Assembly (NCBI GenBank): GCA_946407015.1
Contig: CAMJML010000016.1
Coordinates: forward strand, 1-64,000
Length of the DNA: 64,000 nucleotides
Direction: 5' to 3'
DNA from: an uncultured Selenomonadales bacterium
Lineage (GTDB): Bacteria; Bacillota; Negativicutes; DSM-1736; Dendrosporobacteraceae
Below, piece by piece: positions 53,388 to 62,326 of this stretch; position 1 is the stretch's first letter, and each line of letters begins with the position of its first letter. The notes beneath the pieces are model-generated. The model did no database searches. It was not told the DNA's origin and saw only the letters and a list, made by a program, of their open reading frames with translations. The translations under genes were made by a program, and so were the position numbers.

Positions 53388-54729
53388 GAACTTATTGGAC
53401 CCTGCGTCTATAATATTTAATGTATTTTTTATTTTATTTTTGGTTTTGTTGAATGGTTTTTTTGTTGCGGCAGAGTTTGCCATGGTAAAAGTCCGCAGCA
53501 GCCGGATTGAAACACTGCTGCATGAAGGCAATACCAGGGCTCGATTTGCCAAAAAGCTTGTGGAGCATCTGGATGAGTATTTATCGGCCTGCCAGCTTGG
53601 GATTACCCTGGCATCACTGGGCTTGGGCTGGATCGGCGAACCGGCGATTGCCGATATGATTGAACCGGTTATGGTTGGCCTGGGTTTTTCAACCCAGATG
53701 GTTCATGCCGTTTCCTTTGCACTGGCCTTTTCCATTATTACAGCGCTGCATATTATTTTAGGAGAGCTGGCGCCTAAATCGCTGGCCATTCAGAAAGCTG
53801 ACAGTGTGACTTTATGGACCTCTGTTCCGTTGATCGGCTTTTACAAACTGATGTATCCTTTTATCTGGATATTGAATACCATTGCGAATTGGATTTTACA
53901 GGCTGTTGGTATTCAGACCGCCAATGAACATGAAGCGGCCCATACGGAAGAGGAAATTCGCATTTTAATGGAAGAGAGTCATAAGCAAGGCTATATCAAC
54001 AAAACAGAGCTGACCTTTGTGGATAATATCTTCGAGTTTGCGGAAAGGAATGCCCGCGAGGTCATGATTCCGCGTACCGATATGGTGTGCTTGTATGCGG
54101 AGGATAGTTTTGCTGTCAATCTGGATAAAGCTATTGAGGAACAACTGACACGTTATCCGGTTTGTGATCCGGATAAAGACAATATTATTGGCTTTGTTCA
54201 TATTAAAGATTTACTCAGGGCGGTTGCCAAAGAAAAAAATCCCGATCTCCGCGCACTGGTCAGAGAAATAATGGCCATCCCGGAATCCATGCCGATCAGC
54301 GATTTGCTGAAACGGCTGCAAAAGGACCGGGCACAGGTGGCCATTGTGGTGGACGAATATGGCGGGACGGCCGGACTGGTCACTATTGAAGACATTCTGG
54401 AAGAAATCGTAGGGGAAATCCAGGATGAATTTGATGAAGAACGTCCGCTGGTGGAAACTAGAGGCGAACATACGTATTCTGTGGACGGCCGGATGCTCAT
54501 TGAAACGGTCAGTGAAATGATTGGCATACCCCTTGAATCCAATGATTTTGATACCATTGGCGGCTGGGTGTATTCCATGGTGGAAATAGAGCCTGTGGTC
54601 GGTCAAAAGGTGCTTTATAACCAGTATGAATTTATTATTGAAGAAGTGGATCATGTCCGTATTAACCGGGTTTTGATCCGAAAATTGCCGCAGCATGAAC
54701 AGCTGGAACCGGAATATGAAGCCATATAA
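53377..54729 (+). CDS. CNNM/CorC (HlyC-type hemolysin-like) transmembrane protein
   Basis: 450 residues: CNNM membrane domain with about four helices (NVFFILFLVLLNGFFVAAEFAM, QLGITLASLGLGWIGEPA, HIILGELAPKSLAIQ), two CBS domains (REVMIPRTDMV, VREIMAIPESMPISDLL, VDEYGGTAGLVTIEDILEEIVGEI) and a C-terminal CorC/HlyC domain. The family takes part in magnesium or cobalt efflux. ATG 53377 is 15 bases from AGGAGGTGA; TTG 53395 is an alternative start that loses only six residues before the first helix. Confidence 0.9.
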   Translation: MGDRNLLDPASIIFNVFFILFLVLLNGFFVAAEFAMVKVRSSRIETLLHEGNTRARFAKKLVEHLDEYLSACQLGITLASLGLGWIGEPAIADMIEPVMVGLGFSTQMVHAVSFALAFSIITALHIILGELAPKSLAIQKADSVTLWTSVPLIGFYKLMYPFIWILNTIANWILQAVGIQTANEHEAAHTEEEIRILMEESHKQGYINKTELTFVDNIFEFAERNAREVMIPRTDMVCLYAEDSFAVNLDKAIEEQLTRYPVCDPDKDNIIGFVHIKDLLRAVAKEKNPDLRALVREIMAIPESMPISDLLKRLQKDRAQVAIVVDEYGGTAGLVTIEDILEEIVGEIQDEFDEERPLVETRGEHTYSVDGRMLIETVSEMIGIPLESNDFDTIGGWVYSMVEIEPVVGQKVLYNQYEFIIEEVDHVRINRVLIRKLPQHEQLEPEYEAI

Positions 54730-54768
54730 AATAAAAAACTCTGCCGAAACGGCAGAGTTTTTTATTTT
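54730..54768 (+). terminator. Intrinsic terminator after the CNNM gene
   Basis: AAAACTCTGCC-GAAAC-GGCAGAGTTTT then TTATTTTAT. Confidence 0.9.
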
Positions 54769-54854
54769 ATATGGGCAGGAGATAGGCACCAACCGGCGAA
54801 GGTAGTAGCATGGTTATATTTGACAAACCTTATCGGAATAGGGGGAATTGAATC

Positions 54855-56036
54855 ATGCTCAATAAGACAGCTCTTAGCTTTCAAACCAAATGTGTGCATA
54901 GCGGCAATGGAATTGATCAGGAAACCGGGGCCATCCGGCGTCCTTTGATTATGGCCAATAGTTACCGGTTGCCGGAAGATGCTTCCGAGATGAACTGGAG
55001 TGATCCGAATCAGCTGGTTTATACCCGCAATACTTCTGCCAATCAAATTTACCTGCAGCAGAAGCTGGCAGCCTTGGAAGGCGGCGAAGACTGTGTTGTG
55101 CTGGCAACCGGTGTTGCGGCTTTGGCTGGGGTCTTTTTTACTTTTTTAGAGCAAAATGCTCACATTATTTGTTCGAATGTGTCTTATATCGCCGTATACC
55201 GGCTGTTGAATGAATATTTTCCAGCCAAATACGCCATTGAAACCAGTTTGGTTGATACGGCCGACATCGAAGAAATTAAAAGAGCGTTACGCCCCAATAC
55301 CCGCATTATCCACATTGAAACTCCCGGCAATCCAACTACCAGAGTCAGTGATATTGCCGCCATTGCCAAACTGGCTAAAGAGGCAGGGGCGCTGCTGACC
55401 GTTGACAGTACCTTTGCTTCCCCGTTTCTGCAGAAGCCGCTCGAGCTGGGCGCCGATCTGGTCATTCATAGCTTGACTAAATATATCAACGGCCATGGCG
55501 ATGCGATGGGGGGCGCGGTCATTGGGCGCAAAGAACTGATTGATGCCATCAAGCGCCAGGCTATGGTCAATTTAGGAGGAGCGATCAGCCCGTTCAATGC
55601 CTGGCTGATTATGCGCGGAGTGGTTACCCTGCCGCTCAGAATGAAACAGCATAGTGAAACGGCTATGAAAGTGGCCCGGTTTTTGGAAGGCCACCCGGCT
55701 GTTTCCTTTGTCGCTTATCCAGGCTTGGAAAGTCATCCGCAGCATGACATTGCCAAACGGCAGATGAGCCTGTTTTCCGGTGTCATGGCCTTTGGGTTAA
55801 AAGCCGATGCCGCCATCCACAATCAGTTTCTCAATTCGCTTGAGCTTATTGTACCCGCCGTCTCGATTGGTCATGACGAGAGCCTGATGGTGTATACTGG
55901 CCCGCAGGATGAGCGCAATCATTTTTATCCGCCTGAATTTCGCAACGGCCATCTGCGTTTTAGTATCGGCCTGGAAGATGCCGATGACATTATTGCCGAT
56001 TTGCAGCAAGCTTTCAAGCAATGCGGTTTGGAATAA
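54855..56036 (+). CDS. Cys/Met-metabolism PLP enzyme (methionine gamma-lyase/cystathionine lyase type)
   Basis: 393 residues, fold-type I PLP enzyme of the trans-sulfuration family. Blocks seen: YTRNTSANQIYLQQKLAALE, HIETPGNPTTRVSD, LTVDSTFASPFLQKPLELGA and the PLP lysine in HSLTKYINGHGDAMGG. Such enzymes cleave or exchange the gamma-substituent of methionine, cystathionine or homoserine esters. Single residues separate the activities, so I do not pick one. AGGGGG lies before the ATG; a terminator follows. A cysteine transporter lies 5 kb away but is not linked. Confidence 0.9.
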   Translation: MLNKTALSFQTKCVHSGNGIDQETGAIRRPLIMANSYRLPEDASEMNWSDPNQLVYTRNTSANQIYLQQKLAALEGGEDCVVLATGVAALAGVFFTFLEQNAHIICSNVSYIAVYRLLNEYFPAKYAIETSLVDTADIEEIKRALRPNTRIIHIETPGNPTTRVSDIAAIAKLAKEAGALLTVDSTFASPFLQKPLELGADLVIHSLTKYINGHGDAMGGAVIGRKELIDAIKRQAMVNLGGAISPFNAWLIMRGVVTLPLRMKQHSETAMKVARFLEGHPAVSFVAYPGLESHPQHDIAKRQMSLFSGVMAFGLKADAAIHNQFLNSLELIVPAVSIGHDESLMVYTGPQDERNHFYPPEFRNGHLRFSIGLEDADDIIADLQQAFKQCGLE

Positions 56037-56058
56037 CTAGGTTTAGATTTTGAAAATA

Positions 56059-56099
56059 AAGTCCTGCTATCTGGATGAAGATGGTAGGACTTTTTTTGT
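56059..56099 (+). terminator. Intrinsic terminator after the PLP enzyme gene
   Basis: AAGTCCTGCTATCT ... GATGGTAGGACTT stem then TTTTTTG. Confidence 0.85.
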
Positions 56100-56300
56100 T
56101 TTATCCAGAAATGAACAAGGATTTGACATTTATTGTCGAAAAAACAGTAAATAAAATCGGGTCAATAGTTAATTTTTTAGCTGTTAGAATAGCTGCCGGT
56201 CGGTGGGGCAGGTTGTTTAAGCCGGACTTGGTTTTGGCCTTTGGGCCGCCACCCAGTCTGTCAGACCAGATGGTGTATGTATGAGTAAAGAGGTGAAGCC

Positions 56301-58034
56301 ATGCCTTTTAAGCCTATTTTTGGACAGCCCAAGTCCTTTAAGTCCCAAATAGGAGTGGTTTTGGGTATCTTGGTGATTGCTGTCTTGGCCATGACCGAAA
56401 TTTTCAATGGCATGGTCTTTTATGACTTGGCCAAACAACAGCAGGACCTTCAACTGGATAATTTCCGGCAAGCCACCATTAAACAGCTTCAGATGCAAGA
56501 CAGAGCTTTTCTGATTGTGGAGGAGCAAGCCGATAATACCTTGCGCAGCTTGATGGGATTGTTCCAGAAACAGTACCAGGAAGTCCGGTCCAATCCGGAA
56601 GCTATCGATCTTCTGCAGCTTAAGGCCAATGCCGGGGACCACATTGATTTTTTTATCATCGACCGAGGGGATGTTGTCCGCTACACCACTTTTCCTCCGG
56701 ATGCCGGTTTGGATTTTCGTCAATTTCCGTTTATGGAAGCGTTCATTCAAAAAGTGTGGTTGTCCGATCAAATTGTCACGACCCGGACTTCATCTGCTGT
56801 ATATGGCGGTGTGAAAAAATATATCTACCAGCGAACACCGGATCAAAAATACATTTTGGAGCTGGGCATGGCTTTTTATACCGACAAATATTTTGCTCAT
56901 TTCGGCATCGATAATTGGAAGCAGGAAGTGGCCGGCAATACCGGCTTTATCGAGAGTGTGAATGTGTACAATTATAATGGCCATGCATTTTCTTCCCAAA
57001 ATGTTGCCGTTGTTGAGGGGCCGCAAAGGCAAGCTTTTGACAGGGCGGTCATGACCGGTGAACGGCAGAGTTATGAAGCAGGCAATCGGGTGTATGAATA
57101 TAATGTTGTTCCCAGACAAGGAAGTGATGAGGCCGCCTTTACCGGTATGGTGGTGGAAATGGTTTATAACCAGGCCGCCTGGAAGATCGTCTGGTATCAG
57201 CAGATTGTATTGCAGGGCTTTATTGCCCTGATTGCCATCGTGCTTTTCGGTCTTGCCAGCCGCTATTTGGCGAAAAAAATTGCCAAACCGGTTAACCAAA
57301 TTTCTGCGCATGTCAAACGCATTGCCGAAGGGGATTTTGACAAGACCGTACAGGTTACAGCAGACAGCGGGGCCGAGATTCAACAATTGGCGGACAATAT
57401 TGACATTATGCGGATGAATATGCTGGTGAGCCAGGAAAAGATTATCGAGGCCTATGAGAGCAGTTTGCGCGCTTTTCTAACCGCCATTGAATTCCGGGAA
57501 AGTTCTACGGCGGTTCATTCCTTTGAGGTCAATCATATTGCGATCGAAATTGCGCGCAAGATGAATTTGTCGGAAGCAGAAATCCGTGACCTCAACTGGG
57601 GAACGCTGCTGCATGATTTAGGGAAACTGGCTATTCCGGACAGTATTCTCTTAAAACCTGGGCCGCTCAATGATCAGGAACTGGAGCTCATTCGCCAGCA
57701 TCCCAGAATTGGCTATGAGATATTAAAAGGGGCCAGCTACTTTAAAAATGCCATCGAGATATCCCTATACCATCATGAACGCTATGACGGCTGCGGTTAT
57801 CCACACCGGCTTCAGGGTGAAGCGATTCCCCTGCTGGCTAGAATTTGTGCGGTTGCCGATGCTTTTCAGGCTATGATTGATGACCGCCCTTATCGCAAAG
57901 GGCTGCCGGTCAATGTGGCTGTGGCCGAAATTCAGCGTTGCTCAGGCAGCCAGTTCGATCCTGTGGTGGTTGCCGCTTTTTTGAAAATTGACCATCAGGT
58001 TTATTTCGAGCGTCTCAGAAACAGACAACAATAG
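56301..58034 (+). CDS. Membrane sensor HD-GYP phosphodiesterase
   Basis: 577 residues: membrane helix near 15-35, an extracytoplasmic sensor of about 250 residues (Cache-like in layout), second helix near 295-320, HAMP domain (KIAKPVNQISAHVKRIAEGDFD), then a complete HD-GYP domain (LLHDLGKLAIPDSILLKPG, HHERYDGCGYPHRL). It should hydrolyse cyclic di-GMP in response to an outside signal. GAGGTGAAG lies before the ATG. Monocistronic with a terminator. Confidence 0.92.
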   Translation: MPFKPIFGQPKSFKSQIGVVLGILVIAVLAMTEIFNGMVFYDLAKQQQDLQLDNFRQATIKQLQMQDRAFLIVEEQADNTLRSLMGLFQKQYQEVRSNPEAIDLLQLKANAGDHIDFFIIDRGDVVRYTTFPPDAGLDFRQFPFMEAFIQKVWLSDQIVTTRTSSAVYGGVKKYIYQRTPDQKYILELGMAFYTDKYFAHFGIDNWKQEVAGNTGFIESVNVYNYNGHAFSSQNVAVVEGPQRQAFDRAVMTGERQSYEAGNRVYEYNVVPRQGSDEAAFTGMVVEMVYNQAAWKIVWYQQIVLQGFIALIAIVLFGLASRYLAKKIAKPVNQISAHVKRIAEGDFDKTVQVTADSGAEIQQLADNIDIMRMNMLVSQEKIIEAYESSLRAFLTAIEFRESSTAVHSFEVNHIAIEIARKMNLSEAEIRDLNWGTLLHDLGKLAIPDSILLKPGPLNDQELELIRQHPRIGYEILKGASYFKNAIEISLYHHERYDGCGYPHRLQGEAIPLLARICAVADAFQAMIDDRPYRKGLPVNVAVAEIQRCSGSQFDPVVVAAFLKIDHQVYFERLRNRQQ

Positions 58035-58066
58035 GAGTCTGAAAAAGCGTTCGCGTTAAAGCACGG

Positions 58067-58110
58067 AAAGACCGGCAAAGATTCTTCGTGAACTCTGCCG
58101 GTCTTTTTTG
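58067..58110. terminator. Intrinsic terminator, probably bidirectional
   Basis: AAAGACCGGC ... GCCGGTCTTT stem with T run, between the convergent HD-GYP and Lrp genes. Confidence 0.83.
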
Positions 58111-58151
58111 AATGTGCAGTTTCTGATTGTCACCACACAAAGTGAGAAACT

Positions 58152-58577
58152 TTAAACCAGCCGGGCAACGGATAGGTTTAGGCGGTAATTGGCAAAGGGG
58201 ACAATCTCTTGCAGCAGGGTGTTTAAAACTTCCAGTGACGGAGTACTTACCTTTAGCCAATAGCAGCCGTCACCGCTAATACGGTGTGCCTCCTGGATAA
58301 GGTGCTGGTGCCGGGTGAGCAAAGCTTGTATGGACGAATGACTGCTGGGTGTTTTCATCAGTACCGTAATAAAAGCAGTCAGATTTGTCTCGTTATTCGG
58401 TAAATTCACGGTCATGGTATAGGTTTGAATGATGCCGGCTTCTTCGAGACGCCGGACACGCTCGGCAACGGCTTGCCCGGTCAGATGCACCAGTTTTCCA
58501 ATTTCTTTCCATTGCATCCGGCTGTTTTGTTGGAGACAGGCTATAATCTGATAATCGATTGAATCAAGCAAAACCAT
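58152..58577 (-). CDS. Lrp/AsnC family transcriptional regulator
   Basis: 141 residues from ATG 58577 after AAGGGA. N-terminal helix-turn-helix (DYQIIACLQQNSRMQWKEIG, GQAVAERVRRLEEAGII) and a RAM domain for amino-acid sensing (FITVLMKTPSSHSS ... AHRISGDGCYWLKVST). It diverges from the MBL-fold gene, which may be its target. Ligand unknown. Confidence 0.92.
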   Translation of the reverse strand: MVLLDSIDYQIIACLQQNSRMQWKEIGKLVHLTGQAVAERVRRLEEAGIIQTYTMTVNLPNNETNLTAFITVLMKTPSSHSSIQALLTRHQHLIQEAHRISGDGCYWLKVSTPSLEVLNTLLQEIVPFANYRLNLSVARLV

Positions 58578-58727
58578 CAAATCCCTTCATCGTGCAAGTG
58601 CTAGGGCATGAAATCCTGAATGAAGCCATGTAGTCAGACGGGCGAAAACAGTATAATAGACTCAGGATACTTTCATCATAAACGATTGCTGGCCACTCTG
58701 CCAAGCGACAATTGGAGGTCATTGATC

Positions 58728-59483
58728 ATGAAAGCCCAATTAATACGCCATGCCACCTGTGTTCTGACTTACCGGGGGAAGAACCTGCTGCTTGATCCGA
58801 TGCTCAGTGACGCCGGAACCCTGGCGCCTGTTGTCAATTCACCGAACAGCCAGCCCAATCCGCTGGTGGAAATCCCCCAATCTGCCCTGGACTTAGCGGC
58901 TATGGAGGCTGTTCTGCTTACCCATACCCATCGCGATCACTTTGACGATGCGGCGGCAAAAAGAATTCCGAAGCATATCCCGGTTTTCTGTCAACCCGAA
59001 GATGAGCGTAAATTGCTGGAGCTGGGTTTCTTGGCCGTAATGCCTGTTCATGAGACGGTTCGCTGGTCGGGTTTTTGCATCATGCGTACCGGTGGGCGGC
59101 ATGGTCATGGCGAAATCGGCGAAAAAATGGGTCCTGTAGCTGGCTATGTTCTGCAAGCGGATGACGAACCTTGCCTCTACATTGCCGGTGACACCGTATG
59201 GTGTCCTGAAGTCGGTGCGGCCCTTACTGCCTACCAACCCGAGTATATTTTGTTGTTTGGCGGTGAAGCCCGTTTTAATGAAGGGCGGCCGATTACCATG
59301 GGAAGCCGTGATATTTACGAAGTGGCCACACGGGCGCGGTTGGCAAAACTGGCCGTGGTGCATATGGAAGCTTTCAATCATTGCCTGCTGCGGCGCGATG
59401 AACTGCAGGCTTTCTTACAGGAACGGGGCTTGCTTAAGCAGGTTTGTATCCCGAAAGACGGGGCCTTCTTTTTTGATATTTAA
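58728..59483 (+). CDS. MBL-fold metallo-hydrolase
   Basis: 251 residues from ATG 58728, 8-9 bases after GGAGGT; the frame extends upstream to 58620 without support. Metallo-beta-lactamase fold of the UlaG-like group: RHATCVLTYRGKNLLLDPML, the metal motif HTHRDHFDD, GGRHGHGE, YIAGDTVW and a late histidine in VVHMEAFNHC. Substrate unknown. Divergent from the Lrp gene. Confidence 0.87.
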   Translation: MKAQLIRHATCVLTYRGKNLLLDPMLSDAGTLAPVVNSPNSQPNPLVEIPQSALDLAAMEAVLLTHTHRDHFDDAAAKRIPKHIPVFCQPEDERKLLELGFLAVMPVHETVRWSGFCIMRTGGRHGHGEIGEKMGPVAGYVLQADDEPCLYIAGDTVWCPEVGAALTAYQPEYILLFGGEARFNEGRPITMGSRDIYEVATRARLAKLAVVHMEAFNHCLLRRDELQAFLQERGLLKQVCIPKDGAFFFDI

Positions 59484-59578
59484 GGCGTGGGCCTCCAGCG
59501 GATGGAACGGATCAGAAATCCTTTACTTGCGCAGACCGTATCCTTCGTATATAATGAATTACATACATGAGCAATGCG

Positions 59579-59612
59579 GCTCCGTACCTTGATTGGGTGC
59601 GGAGTTTTCTTA
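59579..59612 (+). terminator. Intrinsic terminator
   Basis: CTCCGTACC ... GGGTGCGGAG stem then TTTTCTTATTTT, after the MBL-fold gene. Confidence 0.72.
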
Positions 59613-59658
59613 TTTTGGATAAGAATTTGTTTACAGGGTTGAAAAGAAGGTGTTTGCT

Positions 59659-60129
59659 ATGTCTGAGGTGATCATCCGAAAAGCTACTGAGGCTGACCTT
59701 GAGAGTATGGCCAAGCTGCTAAGCGGCCTGTTCGAAATTGAGTCAGATTTTGCCGTCAGTCCTGTACAGCAGTTGGCCGGGCTGAAGCTGCTGCTGCAGG
59801 CTGGCCGTGGCAGTTTCATGCTGGTGGCGGAATTTCAAAAGTGTGTGATTGGCATGTGTTCGGTACAACTGCTTGTTTCGACAGCCGAAGGCGGCCTAAA
59901 AGCCGTTTTGGAAGATTTGATCATTGCCGAAGCCTACCGGAATCAAGGCATTGGCAACCGGCTATTGACTGCGATTGAGGGCTGGGCCTGCAGCCAGGGC
60001 GCTAAACGTCTCGATTTGCTGGCCGATTGCCGGAATACCCGGGCATTGGCTTTTTATGAGCAGCATGGCTGGCAAGCGACAAACCTGGTGGCTTTACAAA
60101 AAAGGCTGCCTCGTGTCCAGGAAGGATAG
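59659..60129 (+). CDS. GNAT family N-acetyltransferase
   Basis: 156 residues from ATG 59659, 8 bases after AGAAGG (GTG 59650 overlaps that site). Single GNAT domain: N-terminal VIIRKATEADLESMAKLL, acetyl-CoA loop EAYRNQGIGNRLLTAIEGWA, and DCRNTRALAFYEQHGWQA. Substrate cannot be told. It is followed after 39 bases by the cyclotransferase gene, so the two may be cotranscribed. Confidence 0.9.
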   Translation: MSEVIIRKATEADLESMAKLLSGLFEIESDFAVSPVQQLAGLKLLLQAGRGSFMLVAEFQKCVIGMCSVQLLVSTAEGGLKAVLEDLIIAEAYRNQGIGNRLLTAIEGWACSQGAKRLDLLADCRNTRALAFYEQHGWQATNLVALQKRLPRVQEG

Positions 60130-60168
60130 CAAAATGAACCGACTGCATAACGAAAGGTGTTGAAGATC

Positions 60169-60717
60169 ATGACTACGATTCAGGAATCCTGGTATTATTT
60201 TGCCTATGGCCTCAATATGAATGCCGCCGAAATGCAACGCAAATGTCCTCGTGCCAAAATTGTGGGCATTGCTTGTCTTCATGATTACAGACTGGCTTTT
60301 TACGAACATTCGGTGGTTTGGGACAGTGCGATGGAGACGGTTGTTCCTGATCCCGGATCGGTGGTATGGGGTGTATTATATGAATTGAACGCCGGGCAAT
60401 GGGAGGAACTGGACAATGCTGAAGATGCCAGGATGGATGGAAGCGGCGCTTATTTTCATTATCCGGTGACCGTTGAGATCACCGGCCAAGGGCCGCAGGA
60501 GGCTACGGTTTACCTAAAGGCACGCTGGGGAAGCAGCGGCTGGCCGAGTACGGAATATATGGATGCGGTTATTCAGGGAGCCATGGATCAGGGGCTGCCT
60601 GAAAGTTATATCAGGCAACTGGAAAGTATTGATACCAAACCGGCCCTTTATGCGGTGCCCAAACGCCCGAAAGGCCATCCGGTATTTACCGGTGGCTGCA
60701 GTGGCTGCGAGGCTTAA
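60169..60717 (+). CDS. Gamma-glutamylcyclotransferase-like protein
   Basis: 182 residues from ATG 60169. The family start motif YYFAYGLNMN (residues 9-18) and the general layout (RAKIVGIACLHDYRLAF, VVWGVLYELNAGQWEELDNAED) mark the GGCT-like fold. The usual catalytic glutamate may be E87 or near it, but I cannot place it with certainty. Such enzymes cyclise gamma-glutamyl amines or peptides to 5-oxoproline. The C-terminus ends in CSGCEA. Probably cotranscribed with the GNAT gene. Confidence 0.83.
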   Translation: MTTIQESWYYFAYGLNMNAAEMQRKCPRAKIVGIACLHDYRLAFYEHSVVWDSAMETVVPDPGSVVWGVLYELNAGQWEELDNAEDARMDGSGAYFHYPVTVEITGQGPQEATVYLKARWGSSGWPSTEYMDAVIQGAMDQGLPESYIRQLESIDTKPALYAVPKRPKGHPVFTGGCSGCEA

Positions 60718-60765
60718 TACAAACCCCATCGTCCACAAATGGGAACGATGGGGTTTGTATTTATT
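60718..60765 (+). terminator. Probable terminator after the cyclotransferase gene
   Basis: TACAAACCCCATCGT ... ACGATGGGGTTTGTA, a perfect 15-bp stem with a 12-base loop; the T run is weak (TTTATT). Confidence 0.72.
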
Positions 60766-60822
60766 AGATGGACAAAACCTTAAAATGAACCGATATATTG
60801 GACTGTTTTGTCGTATATCCTC

Positions 60823-60851
60823 TTGACACGGAAAAAAACGTAGTGTATCCT
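60823..60851 (+). promoter_or_regulatory. Promoter of the cysteine ABC transporter operon
   Basis: TTGACA (60823-60828), 17-base spacer, TATCCT (60846-60851). Confidence 0.75.
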
Positions 60852-60893
60852 TGTATTAAATACAAAATCATATTCGTGCTGATCAGATAACTG

Positions 60894-60934
60894 AAGGCCA
60901 AATTTCTTTAACGGAAATTGGGCCTTTTTATTTT
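60894..60934 (+). terminator. Attenuator-like terminator in the transporter leader
   Basis: AAGGCCAAATTTC ... GGAAATTGGGCCTT then TTTATTTT, starting about 36 bases after the predicted transcript start and ending 57 bases before the first gene. Its place between promoter and gene suggests regulated read-through. Confidence 0.8.
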
Positions 60935-60991
60935 CTGTTGATTTTGTACCGGTATTTGGTTCAGAAAGCATCAAAAATAAGGTGGTCAAGT

Positions 60992-61669
60992 ATGGAAATC
61001 AACTGGGCGTTTATCATAAAAGCCTACCCTTTATATCAGAAAGCGGCCTGGCTTACTTTGAAGCTGGCCTTTGGCGGCATTGTGCTATCCATTCTGATTG
61101 GCCTGATTTGCAGCATTATCCTGTACTATAAGACAAACGGGCTGAAACAACTGGTTGCTGCTTATATTGAAATTTCGCGGAACACACCGCTGCTCATTCA
61201 GCTGTTTTTCCTCTATTATGGGCTTACCAAGCTGGGAATTTCGATGAGTGAGCAAACCTGTGCCATTGTCGGGCTGGCCTTTCTGGGCGGCAGTTATATG
61301 GCAGAAGCTTTTCGGGCCGGTCTTGAATCGGTCAGCAAGTCACAGATTGAGTCTGGCTTGAGTATTGGCTTATCGGATTTTCAATTGATTCGTTATGTTG
61401 TTTTACCGCAGGCGTTTGCGATTACGCTGCCGTCCTTAGGGGCAAACTGCATCTTTCTGCTGAAAGAAACCTCCATTGTAGGCGCTATTGCGATTCCGGA
61501 GCTCATGCACACCACGCAAGATCTGATTGGCATGTATTATCAGACCTTCGAGGCACTGCTGCTGTTAGTTCTGACTTACCTGGTTATCCTGCTGCCGCTG
61601 TCGCTGGGGTTGAGCTGGCTGGAAAGGAAGGTGCGCTATGCTGAGTTCGGGCATTCATGTGCTGACTGA
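60992..61669 (+). CDS. Amino-acid ABC transporter permease (polar amino acid type)
   Basis: 225 residues from ATG 60992 (AAGGTGG upstream). HisM/GlnP-type permease with about five helices, EISRNTPLLIQLFFLYYG, and the ATPase-docking loop EAFRAGLESVSKSQIESGLS. It works with the second permease, ATPase and binding protein encoded next. First gene of the operon; it overlaps the next by 32 bases. Confidence 0.92.
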   Translation: MEINWAFIIKAYPLYQKAAWLTLKLAFGGIVLSILIGLICSIILYYKTNGLKQLVAAYIEISRNTPLLIQLFFLYYGLTKLGISMSEQTCAIVGLAFLGGSYMAEAFRAGLESVSKSQIESGLSIGLSDFQLIRYVVLPQAFAITLPSLGANCIFLLKETSIVGAIAIPELMHTTQDLIGMYYQTFEALLLLVLTYLVILLPLSLGLSWLERKVRYAEFGHSCAD

Positions 61670-62315
61670 AGGCATTAATCTGCAGCGCTTGCTGGGAGGG
61701 CTGCTGGTCACCGCTCAGATTGCACTGGTGTCGATCATGATCGGTTCGGTGCTGGGCATTGTATTTGGGTTGGTGATGACCCTCAAATCACGGGCTATTC
61801 GCTTATTATGCCGGTTTTATCTTGAGCTTTTCAGGATTATTCCTATTCTGGTCTGGTTATTTATTGTTTATTTCGGTTTTACCAGAATGCTGGATATTCA
61901 TCTTGAGGGAGAAGTCGTGGCGATTTTAGTCTTTAGCCTCTGGGGAGCAGCCGAGATGGGAGACATCGTGCGCGGTGCCCTGGAATCGCTGCCGAAGCAT
62001 CAGGCCGAATCAGGAAGAGCTTTGGGATTAAGCTTCTGGGGCTTATACCGCTATGTCCTCATTCCACAAGCGGTTCGCCGCATGGTGCCTGGTGCTATTA
62101 ATTTATCCACCCGGATGGTCAAAACGACTTCTTTAGTCGTGCTGATTGGCGTTATTGATGTCGTTAAAGTGGGCCAGCAAATTATTGAGCGGTCCATTAT
62201 GAAAGAGCCGACCGCTTCTTTTTGGATCTATGGCCTCATTTTTATCTTGTATTTTATCATCTGTTATCCGCTGTCAATCGTTGCAAAAAAATTAGAAACT
62301 AAATGGGCGAGCTAG
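61638..62315 (+). CDS. Amino-acid ABC transporter permease, second subunit
   Basis: 225 residues. Same family as the preceding gene, with [20 protein letters not shown] and the docking loop [31 protein letters not shown] precedes the ATG. The two permeases form the transmembrane channel as a heterodimer. Confidence 0.92.
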   Translation: MLSSGIHVLTEGINLQRLLGGLLVTAQIALVSIMIGSVLGIVFGLVMTLKSRAIRLLCRFYLELFRIIPILVWLFIVYFGFTRMLDIHLEGEVVAILVFSLWGAAEMGDIVRGALESLPKHQAESGRALGLSFWGLYRYVLIPQAVRRMVPGAINLSTRMVKTTSLVVLIGVIDVVKVGQQIIERSIMKEPTASFWIYGLIFILYFIICYPLSIVAKKLETKWAS

Positions 62316-62326
62316 GAAGTGATGTC

